Part shown: positions 11,801 through 25,891 of the stretch, piece by piece | Layout: each line of letters begins with the position of its first letter | Position numbering within the stretch: position 1 is the stretch's first letter | Made by a program: the position numbers and the translations under genes | Notes under the pieces: model-generated | What the model was told of the DNA's origin: nothing | What the model saw: the letters and a program-made list of their open reading frames with translations, nothing else | The model's database searches: none | Assembly: GCF_964340395.1 (NCBI RefSeq) | Contig: NC_135560.1 | Coordinates: 14,488,098-14,552,097 of the forward strand | Length of the DNA stretch: 64,000 bases | Source of the DNA: Glandiceps talaboti | Lineage: Eukaryota; Hemichordata; Enteropneusta; Spengelidae | Direction: 5' to 3'

Positions 11801-14800
11801 TTCTCAAGCAACTGATACATCTTACTTACAACAACCAGGCCTTGTAAGCCCATTTCTTATGGCTTGGAAGAAATGTACTGTGTGACCCCAGCGCAGGGTA
11901 GTTGGAATATCGTTTCCCTAGACTCTCATCCAGGGTGGTCTCGTAGAAGAGCCCCCAGCAGTGGGAGTCTGGGTAACTGAGACTATTCATGTGGTAGATC
12001 TGTCAAGGATGTCAGGTTTAAGACATACAACATAAAAATATTATGGAAGATACACTGCAGATTTTAACATTGGGTATTAAAGTTTGGGTTAAACCAAAAT
12101 AGCAACAAATTTACTTCTGGCTATATTTGACAAGATTGTTTATGCATGTTGCACAATAATTTGTTCCCTTTATACCAGTTTGATAGATGTTACTTGTTCA
12201 TATACGAAAGAATAAATGCTCGAAGGGAGACATACACCAAAGGCAGGTAAGCCAAACAGCAGTGTGCCCTCTCTATCCAATTTTACACATGGCAATTTTT
12301 TGTGACCCATCAAAAGTTGGCGTTCCATATTGCTTAATTATTATTCAGACACTCATAAGTAACCAATTTTTTTCTGACCAACAACAAAAAGTAGTTGTTT
12401 TTTATAAGGGGGTACACACTGACAGACAGACAGACAGACAGACAGATAGAGGCCATTGAAAAGGTTCTTGTCCATGGAGACTAGTAAATGCACAGGGAGC
12501 AGCGATCATGTTAGTAGTGTTGATTTGATATGATTAGATTTGATTTGATTTGATTTTTTTTGTGGATAACACTGGGTTTTTTTTTCACTTGTTTTTCATA
12601 CCTTGACTAAAAACAGTGTTATTAAACCTACAAACAAATCAAAGCAACACATCACTAACTACCTCGCTGCAACCAGTGGTAAATGTGTTGATTGAAAAAC
12701 ACCAATAAGTGAACAAAGTGTACTAACCCAACAAGGCTGGCATATTTGTAAATAATTGTAGTAGTTCTGTTGTAATAGCTGGAGCATGGTGTAACGTTTC
12801 CAACCTGGAAAAAATAACAAAAACCAAATATGTGTTTAAAGATCTGAGGTAACTTTTTAATTTCTACATCATGCCAAATTAGAGGAAACGGACTTAAAAA
12901 TATCAAAACACTGACGGACAACATACACAGTAAATTCCAAATAAAATAATAATAATAAAAATTAAAAAAGAAATCTGGACCACTATAGATTTTGTTGCAG
13001 GACTTTTTGGATTATTTTGTCTCTGGTTTGAGGCAACCATATTTCAAATGAATTTACTCACCCTTGAGATAACACAGTTTACAAATAATTGCATACAAAA
13101 TCACAGAATTCCACTGAAGTCACATGTTATGAGGCTCACTTTTCATTATGTTATCAAGATCTGCTAATGTTTTAAACGTTTATGTGTCCTTATACACATG
13201 TGTCTTTATGTGTCCTTATACATAGAACACTCATGCACACTTGCATACAGTATGCCCTCTAACGATAGCCAAATTTTGTTGTTGTGAGTCAAAATGATAA
13301 AAACTGGCATTTCTAGTGAGTCACCACATAGTAAGAGATAAGGGAACACCAAATTTTGGTGCATCACTAGAAATTGTGTGCATAGGTGGCACGTCAAATT
13401 GGCTAAGAGGGCACACTGCTTGCATACATGTACACAACAATGTTTTTGGTATTGCATTGCAGTGTAAATACCAATAATATGTATATACATTGAATTAATG
13501 TAAGTAATTACAGTGGTATACAATACATGTATATGTCGTAATTATATTATCTTGCCAAATTCAGTGTTTACCTTTACAGTAGCCATATGGATAAGAATTT
13601 GATATCTATTTTGGATTATTACTTGATAAAACAACTTTACTATGTTTTTCGACTTGAAAAAAAGAACACGAAATAACATATACCAAGTCCTTGTTTGTTA
13701 CTCACTAAATTGCAAAATATTAAAAAATGTGTAAAATGTTTGTTATTGTACGTACAAGAACAAACCTTTTACAGTTTTTGCATCTGTTGGCAATTTGTTA
13801 AGGACTTGGTCTGTGTTACTTCACAATGTTTTATTCCAAAACATGTACCCCTAACTCTCCTCCATATGGCCATTTTACTACAAAGTAGAAATGATCTAAA
13901 TACAATGTAAGTAGACTTACCAAAGTTCTTCTCTAGATACAATGTAAGTAGACTTACCAAAGTTCTTCTCTAGATACAATGTAAGTAGACTTACCAAAGT
14001 TCTTCTCTAGATACAATGTAAGTAGACTTACCAAAGTTCTTCTCTAGATACAATGTAAGTAGACTTACCAAAGTTCTTACCCAGATACAATGTAAGTAGA
14101 CTTACCAAAGCTCTTATCTAGATACAATATATGCACACTTACCAAAGCTCTTATCTAGATACAATGTATGTACACTTACCAAAGATCTTATCTAGACACA
14201 ATGTATGTACACTTACCAAAGCTCTTATCTAGATAAAATGTATGTAGACTTACCAAGCTCTTATCTAGATACAATATATGCACACTTACCAAAGCTCAAT
14301 GCCATCTTCAAAGAGGTAGACATGCGGTGGCTGTGTGACGTCTGTACTATGTTGAATTACTGGCAATAAAAATGAATAGAGAGATACACTGGCCGGCCCA
14401 AGTCCCTGTTCAGAGAATAGATGAATAAAGATCATGAATTTGTATCTTGATACAATCTTAATTTGCATAGTTAAAAAATTGCTATGGTTGGGAAACCTTG
14501 GTCACAGAAAGGGGAATGGAGTAAAACTTGCATTGTTCCTCATGCTATCGACTATAATTTTGGTTGGGAACCACAGTAAAATTACTGGGGAATCTCGTTA
14601 GATTTTACCTGGTTACAGTCCTTAACAACAACACAGCTTGAAGTTAAAATACAGTGAATGGACAGCGACACACAACTGAATACACATATAAATGTATCCA
14701 CACAACTGAGATGATGAAATCTGGGTTTTATGTAAAAGAGTGCAATATTTTTATTTTGTTGTTCTAAATTTGCCACCTCTTCTTACAACAAACTGACAAT

Positions 14801-17800
14801 AACAAAAACAGCGCCAATATCATTGTAACACAACAACATTTACAGTGATTTAAATCCACATGCCAATCTATCATTCACTGTTGTTTGTAATTGCACCCAT
14901 GATTTTACTATTGCTATGTATGTTGGACATTGCACCTTGGTTGCTTGGGGACAAAATGTCAATTTTTTTAATGTTTATCCGTGGAAAGATTTGTGCGCAA
15001 TTTTGAAAAGTCATATACCTATTATTAATAATCAAATATTTATATAGAGAGATGTATGATGAATGAAGAATCTGGTTAAAATTGGCTACACACAACTGCC
15101 CTCAGGCAAAGTTAAAGAGCTAATTTTCAGTGTTTGACACTTCCCAACGTCTATCAAACCGACACTTTCACAAGTACAGTCCCCAAATATGTAACTATTT
15201 TCAAAAATAAAGTGACAGACTTCTTTCCTGAATATTCATACAATAGCCGTACATTAGGAGACAAAAAATCTGTGCAATACTCTCTACAATGGCAGTTTCA
15301 TAGGTGCTGTATGAGCTCTGTGAGCATTTTATTACATGATCGTAGCCATCTAGCATAATGAGCAACATCTTAATCTGACCCCTATCTATTAGTCTAGTCC
15401 CTATACGCTATTGTTAGGATTTACACCTCCACTCACTGGTTTAGTTAGAGACAACCTTGGCATCCAGACTACCAATCTATATGCAAAGTTAGACTCTCTC
15501 ACAGTCCTTGGAGCATCACATTGCTGAACGGGCTGTTTTGTTTGTACTGATATCTACTGCATAATTGTACTGTGGTCTCTCATCGACTACATAGGGCTAA
15601 TCATTTGTTGACATGTTCTCACGCATTGCAATAATGACAGAGTCGCAGTAACATGTCAACAAATGATTATCCCTTTGTAGTTCATGAGGGCCCACAGTAC
15701 AATTATGCAGTAGATATTGGTACATACAAAACAGCTAATAGTGATGCTCCTGAGGACTGGTGAGAGAGTCTAATGCAGCAAACAACTGCCCTCAGTTAAA
15801 GTCAAAGGTTGAAGGTCAGTAAACAGACTTTGATCCATGGTACTGCTGTTTTGTGTAAATGGTAAAGGTTTTCATTTATGTCCTATATTATGTTACTTCT
15901 ATGAATGATCGCTTGTGAAAGTCTGTGAAACTGATAAAGGAAGGCAAAGTCATTGTTTCTTGTTGTACAGTAATTTAACAGTAAGCTAGAGGGTTCGATG
16001 TTCAAGGTAAAAGGTCATATCTGCCTGCTTGCATTGTCTGCTGCCTGTGTCAACTTACATGTAGTGTGAATATGGCACATTGTCAGGTCTCACTGTACTA
16101 AACCAAAGGACATACAGAAGATTCAAAGACTTGATTGTACATCAAAGAGGTACTACTGCTGTAAATTTTACAATTATATTTGAAAGTAGACTAGCACCCA
16201 CATACAGGTAAGTGTAAAAATATGCAACCATGGCAAACTTTGACATGGAAACAATTAGCAATATGGTACTACTACTAGTTGAGTTTCCATAAAGTCAGGG
16301 TCAATTTTTATCCTAGCAGAGCTCTACATGTACCTGCTGATATGTGTCCAGAGTTAACTATTTTCCTTTGTCCCCAGGTCAAATTTCACAGTCCTAGTTT
16401 TTATTTTGCTTCATGCTTTTAGTTGACTACGATGTATATAGTTCATTGTACTTTCCAAGGACAACCTTGTCTAGCTCTTAGGGGCGTCATCGAAATCAAA
16501 AGCATCGTAATTACGCGTCGCTACGAGTAAAGACTAGTAACTACTAGTAGCTACGATGTACTACGAGAAACGGGAGATAATAATAATAATAATAATAATA
16601 ATGTTGGTTTCTTATATAGCGCTTTCCCACTCCGTGCTCAAAGCGCTTTACAATTATTACCCCTGGCTCGGATCAGAACGGCACAACGGCCATTTTAGTC
16701 TTCCTCAACTCCCCGGGGAGCATACAATCCATACTGTACTGAGATAATGAGGTGTTCAGGTTCATGAATAACTGACAATAGATAATAAGTTTACATTTCT
16801 TTGTTTCCCTTAACGATGTCGTCTTTACGCGTAGATACACGTAATTTTTTATCGCCAACACACAATAGATAGTGATTCTCACCTTCCATGTTTCCAATGA
16901 TGACATCGTCTTCTATCGTAGTTGATCGTAGTTTGTCATAATTTTCGATCGTCAAAGAAAACCACGTACTCAGCCAGTAATGTGCTGATGAAACTAGTAC
17001 TGCACATGTTTTTATGAGTGCAAGTTCATGGGCGATATTCATTAAAAAAAAACAATAAGATATGCACGAAATCAAAGTTTCAATATTCAGTACAAACTAA
17101 CAGTACAACTTACAAGCTCACGCTTGGCGGCCATGGTAGGGCCAAGAAATGCTGTTGAATTTCCGGGTTGCGGAAGTGCAGTTTTGACTTTTATATCATC
17201 GAATAACGGGATTTGTTTTATATATTCTAAAACAACAACTAATTTTTTATGTTTCTCAGTACAGTAACATTCCTAAATGATGGGGTTGAGTTGAGAAATC
17301 GCAATGTTCGGCAACACGTGGCGTGATGCATGATGTCGGTAGATATATAAACATAGAGACGCAAGTGATGAACGTATTCAGTTATTCGTAGCCCGAAATT
17401 TCGTTATATAAATGACGTTTTTCCTCAAAATTTTGAAGAAACAAAACGTTTTTAGGTGACTTCTAAATCAATCAAATCAAACGATATATTAATGCGAGAC
17501 AAGCTTTAGTTTTTAATTTGTTTTTGTGGACAATGTTCGATTTCGACTGACGAATCCTGCGACTGGAATCTAACACGATCAATGCACCGTTCAGCAGCCA
17601 GACGAAAATGGTCGACATGTTTGTTGACCAGCCGAGAAGTGCATAAGGAACTTGTGAGGCAGTCCGAATAAATAGATGTAAAATCCGACGTTTCGAATAA
17701 AAATTCTTCTTCAAGGTATTTTTAGGCAAGACATATTAGGTAAACATCTGAATATATCTGAAACACTTAGTTGACTTACTAGCCGACTGTACGAATGCCA

Positions 17801-20800
17801 TAGAACTTAGAAGGCATCGAATGAATAACATTGAAAAAAGTAAGCGTGAAACTGATTTGCGCACAGGAAAGAAAATCTTTTTGTTTCGTTATTTTTTTCA
17901 CGATGAAGACTACGCGTAAATGGTCGTAGTTTGGGCTCATGAATAACGGACAATAGGTGTTTACTTTTTATTGTCTACAACCTGAAGTACATGAATATGC
18001 GTTGAGACTTATGAATATTCACCGTAGTACATCGTAACTACTAGTAGTTACTCGTCTTTACTCGTAGCGACGCGTAATTACGATGCTTTTGATTTCGATG
18101 TCGTCCCTTATAAGGTATCATTACAATTTACATGTTGGCATCCAGGAGAAGGCCAACCTCATTGCACACATGTGAATAATCGCCAATATTGATTGACTAG
18201 TGCATTGACATATTGATATCATAGTTTTTATGTTGCTTTATGTTGTTCCATGTACAGTAGTTTGTTCTACATTCCAAGGTCAACTTTACTATACTATGCA
18301 TATAATTGCCAATCTGATGGACTCAACAATTACAACTCTAGGCTAGGGCATTCATATGTTGATAGCAAGTGAACATAAGTTACATTACCAACCAAAGAAA
18401 GATGAACGATGAACTGTATGTAACATTTCTCATTCACAGGACTCATGGCTTACTCAGTGACCTCACAGAGAATACCTGAATTGTTAAAATACATAACAAG
18501 ATGGCGTCCACAATGTAACCCTCTCTACTTCATGATAAAGAATAGTCATCAAACCAATAACACTTGGCCACATCTCAACATCTACACAGATAATGAACAA
18601 TTTCACTCCTGTAAAACTGTGGTCTGTAAAGCCAACAACTTCTACAAACCTCCCTACAACATAACATACTTTGCCTACTCTACTGATGGTGGTAGTCTTA
18701 CAACTTTACTGAAGCAGGATGGAGTTGTGGACCGCAGAGTAGACTACACAGCATTTGAACTTGTTCCTACATGTATTGTAAACAATATTAAGAAAGTGAT
18801 GTGTGATCAAATGGATTTTGCACATATTATGGAGGCAAAATACAAAACATTTGTTTTTGATCAACAGATGGAAGAGCTAATTGCAGCAAAACCACTTCCA
18901 GAGGGACTTACACTAGGACCCCTATCAAGTGAACACGTGCAACTGCTAGAAGAGAAAAACGCACTCCCATTTACACCAAAATTTGCTAAAACTCTAGAAC
19001 AATACAAACACTTGGCAGCTTATGATGAAAATCAAACACCTGTAGCCTGGGTCATACATAAAGAATATGGTGACATGGGATATTCATATACAGAGCCAGC
19101 TTTCAGAAAACTTGACCTTTTCAGTATCTTGGCAAGAATACTTACATTGGAAGTATCTGAGTTTGAAATTGAACCCTATGCAATTGTACACACCAACAAC
19201 TACCAGTCAGTTGTTCAGATTGCTGCCAGCACTCTTAGATTCAGGCTATACAAAGATTTTGACATGACAAGACTATGTCTAAAAAAGAAGCATTTGGTAC
19301 AAAATGTCAACACACGGCTATAAATAGTCTAGTCGTACACCTGTTCACAGTTTCTACAAAAACTATCCTCTCCATGTATAGTCAAACTGACAAATTTGAC
19401 TGAAGATCTAGCTAAACCTCCTGCTGGGGTAAGGCTGGGCAGTCAATGTCAGTAGTAATCCATGTATTATGACGTCATAATTTTCATTGATGTTCCTTCT
19501 ACAGTTTGCTACAAATAAACAATCATGTTTTCTGTCAATTTGATTGGTTGTTGTATCTTTGCTTGCCTGATGTATTGCCCATGTCGGAATGTTAGCTGAA
19601 ATTTGCTCTTTTTATAATCATTTGGGAAAGTCAGACCGTCAGAGTGTATCAATTTTTTTTTTTTAAAGAATTGTTCATAAAATGTTCTTGTTGGCGCTTT
19701 CTGACAGTAATATACAGATTACGACTGGTTGCGACGCGAGGTCACCATCATACAGCTACCTCCTCGAGGGACTGTGGGCCACCCCAACACTTCATGAAGG
19801 TAGAGCCCAAGGGGAAAAAGTCATGGGTTTGTTGACCCATAGACTCGACCCTAGAGAATGTGTCCTATGATGTTACATGTGTATGATCACTCAACAAGTG
19901 TTTTGTAACACACCACATCATTTCCCGTGTTGTATGCCTACCTGGCCTGAAAAGTATACATACATGCACAACTCAGCAGTTCAGTAGGGGTATCATATAT
20001 AGAGGTATCATTTTAACAATGCCAGAACTTTTTTTAAACACCTGAGACAGTTAAACAACCCATTTTGAAAGCAATGTTTTTATTCTAATTTGACATGGGC
20101 TGACCAACTGATTAACATGTGGAATCACAGTCACTCTATTTTTGATGCTAGAGGAACTGTGATGAAAAACAAACAGTGACAACTGCCCTCAGTCAAAGTT
20201 CAGTAAACAGACTTTGATTAATGGTACTGTTGTTTTGCGTAAATGGTGAATGTGGCACGTTGTCAGGTCTCACTGTATTAAACCAAAGGGCATACAGAAG
20301 ATTCAAAGACTTGATTGTACATCAAAGAGTACTAAATTTTACAGTTAATTGAAAGCAGACTAGCGCCCACATACAGGTAAGTGTAAAAATATGCAACCAT
20401 GTCAAACTTTGACATGGAAACACAATATGGTAGTTGAGGGTCAATTTTTATCTCATCTGAGTTCTACATGCATTGTACAAGTTGAAGTGTGTTCTGAGTT
20501 AATTATTTGTATTTATCCACGGATTGAATTTCACAGACTCAGACCTACTAAGTTTTGATGTTGCTTCATGCTTTCAGTTGACTACAGTATGTAGTTCATT
20601 GTACATTCCAAGGTAAACCCTCAGTACTTCAAGGTAAACCTCACTGCACCTAATTTATGTAAACAATGATTCATTTGAATCACCATTCAGCTATGTAAGT
20701 CTAACCTAGTCCAAGGTCTAACAGTAACACCATTGATTTGCAAACAGCCAATAAGTTATAATGTAACTCTAGCTATGTAAGTCTAACCTACTCACTCTAA

Positions 20801-23516
20801 ACCATTGATATGCAAACAGCCAATAAGTTAGCTCATTCATATGTTGATAACGTATACATTTAATAATCACTTTTTATGTTGCTTCATGCATGGATGTATA
20901 CTAGTACCTTCTCCCTAGTACATCCATGATTAGAGCATGTATGAGTAGAGCATGATACTTCCATGAGTAGAGTTTGTTCTACATTCCAAGGTCATGACCT
21001 CACTACACTATGGACAATCATTGATATCACAGGGAAAAGCAGGCATGTGATTGATTGATTGATTATTTGGTGGAATGATTGATTAATTTTTGTGGTTAAA
21101 TATAACTTATTTTGTGTGTGAAGTTGATCCACTGAATGATTGATTTTTGTGGTGATATAAAAATTTTGTTCCTTCTTTCTGTGGCTACTTTTCTCTCTTT
21201 TAGTCACATAAATATTTCTCTCTTTTTTTACTAAACACATCTTGTCCATTCTTCTCCTCTTATCTAAAATAAAACACCCCTAATCTTCATTACCAAGGCA
21301 TATGGTTACAGGAACAATTTGCTTTATCTCGTATCTTCTTGGAGATTATCACACCACACAAACACTCATTCATGTGCAAACTAGTATAAAATAGAGCTCC
21401 TAGTTCGTAAACAAACACTTCATGATCAATCATTCAACCAAATAATCAATCAATTGATAAATCGATCGATCAATCAATTACATGCCAGCTTTCCTCTGTG
21501 ATTGATATTTTGATAGCAAGTGAACATTAGCACCCAGAGACAGACATTCAGCCTTGTTGACTGGTGTTAATGGTATGTAACATTTCTCATTCACAGGACT
21601 CATGGCTTACTCAGTGACCTCACAGAGAATACCTGAATTGTTAAAATACATAGCAAGATGGCGTCCACAATGTAACCCTCTCTACTTCATGATAAAGAAT
21701 AGTCATCAAACCGATAATACTTGGCCACATCTCAACATCTACACAGATAATGAACAATTTCAATTTTGTACAACTGTGGTCTGTAGAGCCAACAACTTCT
21801 ACAAACCTCCCTACAACACAACATACTTTGCCTACTCTACTGATGGTGGTAGTCTTACAACTTTACTGAAGCAGGATGGAGTTGTGGACTGCAGAGTAGA
21901 CTACACAGCATTTGAACTTGTTCCTACATGTTTTGTAAACAATATTAAGAAAGTGATGTGTGATCAAATGGATTTTGCTCATGTTATGGAGGCAAAATAC
22001 AAAACATTTGTTTTTGATCAACAGATGGAAGAGCTCAAAAAGCTAATTGCAGCAAAACCACTTCCAGAGGGACTTACACTAGGACCCCTATCAAGTGAAC
22101 ACGTGCAACTGCTAGAAGAGAAAAACACACTCCCATTTACACCAAAATTTGCTAAAACTCTAGAACACTACAAACACTTGGCAGCTTATGATGAAAATCA
22201 AACACCTGTAGCCTGGGTCATACATAAGGAATATGGTGACATGGGATATTCATATACAGAGCCAGCTTTCAGAAAACTTGACCTTTTCAGTATCTTGGCA
22301 AGAATACTTACATTGGAAGTATCTGAGTTTGAAGTTGAACCCTATGCAATTGTACACACCAACAACTACCAGTCAGCTGTACGCCATGCTGCCAGCACTC
22401 TTAGATTCTGGCTATACAAGGATTTTGACATGACAAGACTATGTCTAAAAAAGAAGCATTTGGTACAAAATGTCAACGCACGGCTATAAATAGTCTAGTC
22501 GTACACCTGTTCACAGTTTCTACAAAAACTATCCTCTCCATGTATAGTCAAACTCACAAATAGAGTGACTGTGATTTCACATGTTAATCAAACTGGAGAA
22601 AGGCTGGATAGTCCATGTCAGTAGTAGTCCATCACAGACAGGCAGTTGTAATTGGTTACTTCTTTCCAATAATTGTTCATTAATCTTCAATAAGTACAGC
22701 TGAGTTTGAGTTAATCACATGGGGATGTGATAACATTATCACATTTACATCAATGCACCAATATCATTAAACTATAGCTGTCGGGGGTGGGGGTGGGGGG
22801 TGGGGGTGGGGGTGAAAATGAAATGTTGTGCTATAGTAACCAGTTTCACTATATGATGGAGATGATTGTAGTAATCATAACATGAATGGGAAACTAGACT
22901 AGGCTATAAATGGTACTTAGTTACACATACGTATAAATAAGCAAAGTATTACAACACAGCTAAGCCATGAATGCATTCCAAAACAAAGGTATGAGGTTTA
23001 AAACCTGGGCGCTCAACATCACAACAACATGCGTCTACTTCAGTTCTTCTACAGTGCTCATAATCCGATTCCAAATATTATTTTTCCCCCAAATTTTTCC
23101 AACATTATAGGAGTCCTGGAGAATATTATCTAATTACACAATCTCCTGATGGTACTACCAGTATAGTTTTGGTCAATTGTGGATAAAGAAACCAGAATGT
23201 ACAAAAGTTTCAGACTAATCTAAAACTAGTCAATGTAGTAATGATTTCCATTTGTACTGTGATTTTCACCTTTTTCTTACGAAATGTGTTAAAGGGGCAC
23301 AAGTTAATGATTTTATGACATCAATAAAACAATAACACTGTACATCCCACTCAGAGTGCAAGCTATAATTAAAAAAAAAATTAAGTTTTTTATTCAAAAA
23401 CACATTGAGGATGGGATTACTCAATTTGAACAATTTTCCATCTACACACCCCAAGTAACGTTCCCACCAAATACCATGGCAGTAGGTCTGGCGGTTTTTG
23501 ACTTAAGTTTAAGTTG

Positions 23517-23581
<65 letters not shown>

Positions 23582-25837
23582 TGTGACACCGAAAGCGTGA
23601 CTGAACTAGGTACCTCAGTGTTCAGTTGTGCTAAAAAAAAAACATATGACAATCAGATTATGTTTAACCTTACCTGCACTAGGTGAATGAGTGTAGTTAA
23701 AATTGCACATCTCAACATGTTGTGCTCAGCTGACTCCTCCCACAACAACGGTAAATACTGAACCAAGGAAGACACGAATGGACGAATCTACAAATAACAA
23801 AGTCACACACAAATACAGTCAAAATACAGATTTTGAAATCATTGACATTTATCTTTTTGCGATTAGAAAATTATTTTTTTGTCAGCCATTGCTGTTTACA
23901 AATTTCCTGGTGAGCAGCATTTGCACAAATGGCCAGACACTTATCAGCTGTTTTTGAACTTGTCTGTGATAGAAAAATTAATATACATTTCGTCTGTGAA
24001 TCCACAACTTGTTTGCAAAGTACCATGATTGTGTCCACAAATTTTGAACTGTGGCTTGCTCATTAAGAAGTGTTATAAATTTCACACAATTCATAGCCTG
24101 TAGACCACAGGAAAACTTTACTTAGAGGTGAGAAATACAACTTGCAAACTTCATTATCCCTTTGAGCAAGTTTTCTTCGAATTAATTGATCATTTTTTTA
24201 ACAACAGTGTCAGAAAGTGATAGGTTGAATTTTGGTATCACTATGGTCAGTTGAAAACAATACAATACTTACTTGTCTTTCAACTCTCTCTATTACAAAT
24301 GACATGACATGAAGTGCTTGCATCTGTTAAAAAAAGAAATGACATCACAGTGTTAATAATTAGGTATAAATTGCTGAATGAAAGGGTGGCATTTCCGGTT
24401 CTGTATACATGACAGTCACACAATGGAATTGCGACAATTCCGGATTTGCTGCTATTCCGTTGTGACTGTCAAGTGTACAGAACTGGAAACGCCACCCTTT
24501 CATGTGGTGAATGGAAATTAGTTTTGTGGGTTGTAATTTCCATCAAAAGTTTCATAACTTCACTTTAAAACAACTTGAGCATTCTCTGATTCAATCATGT
24601 GTCAGACTTCAATTGCTGTTATGATAGAGAGAAGCAAATAGGTACACTTACATAGTCATACATATGATACACGTTCAGCTTTCATAACCCAGGGATGTCA
24701 CTAATTTTCAACGTAGCAGGTAAAAATTGGAAAAGTAGGCAGTAATGCCGAGGAGGGAGACCCATCAATCTGCCCAACAATGGATATACAGTGATTGAAA
24801 AAAGAATTCCTGAAAAAGTAGCCAGCACAACATTGCAGAGAAGCTAGTTATATTTGCCAGCTACCAGACTTTAAGTAAGTACAGCCATGCCATGATGGGG
24901 GCGCCCTCACACATCGGTCAACCCCTCCCACATCAGAGAGAGGAGGCCGGTGAGGGTGGAACAACACAACGTATCTTACAGTCTAACTGCATACACAGTT
25001 CACACACACATAGTATCAAGTGCACTTCTAGAGTTGGGTCACTCATACCTTTGTGTCACATTCAGACACTTGCTGCAGGAGCTGGAATAGGAGTTGAAAG
25101 CTTGTTTCCAAATACTGTTGATAAAACATATACATAAAGTCAATAGAATGACCACAGTGAGAGATAGACATACATACATACATACATACATACATACATA
25201 CATACATACATACATACACACACACATGCATACATACATACATACATACATACATACATACATACATACATACATACATACAAACAAACATACATACATA
25301 CATACATACATACATACATACATACATACATACATACATACACACACACATGCATACATACATACATACATACATACATACATACATACATACATACAAA
25401 CAAACATACAAACATACATACATACATACATACATACATACATACATACAAACATACACACACATACATACATACATACATACATACATACATACAGATA
25501 CATACATGCATACATGCATATATATACATACATACATACATACATACATACATACATACATACATACATACATACACACACACATACATACATACATACA
25601 TACAAACAAACATACAAACATACATACATACATACATACATACATACATACATACATACATACATACATACATACAAACATACACACACATACATGCATA
25701 CATACATACATACATACATACAGATACATACATGCATACATGCATACATATACATACATACATACATACATACATACATACATACATACATCCATACATA
25801 CATACATGCATACATATACATACATACATGCATGCAT

Positions 25838-25891
<54 letters not shown>

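Larger units (their letters stand above)
15780..19400 (+). repeat. Duplication unit 1 carrying the first GLYAT-like gene
   Basis: Homologous to 20165-22560. Shared blocks are CAACTGCCCTCAGT and AGTAAACAGACTTTGAT (15781-15835 with 20176-20220), the 5' exon block with CATACAGGTAAGTG, the TAGTTCATTGTAC block, and the whole coding exon with the first part of the 3' UTR. Unit 1 additionally contains the 1.6-kb transposon 16481-18107. The intervening intron sequences have otherwise diverged more than the exons. Confidence 0.8.
20165..22560 (+). repeat. Duplication unit 2 carrying the second GLYAT-like gene
   Basis: Second copy of the 15780-19400 unit, without the 1.6-kb transposon. The conserved parts are the 5' exon region (20240-20376), a TAGTTCATTGTACATTCCAA block at about 20594, and 21575-22555 (acceptor, coding exon and proximal 3' UTR). 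Between 20700 and 21550 the intron holds its own short direct repeats (AGCTATGTAAGTCTAACCTA twice) and ATTGATTGATT-type runs. Confidence 0.8.

Noticed and set aside
13902-14270. CRISPR-like regular array (also 2095-2475 and 49908-51243)
   Set aside because: The units are directly abutting tandem copies without unique spacers, in an animal genome.
16556-16747. Small frame over the TATATAGCGCTTT block
   Set aside because: The block is a repeat segment inside the Harbinger-like element; the frame starts in its (ATA)n tract.
19067-19267. Frame of 66 codons inside each GLYAT-like gene (also 22233-22433)
   Set aside because: Shadow of the real reading frame, conserved only because the two copies are near-identical.
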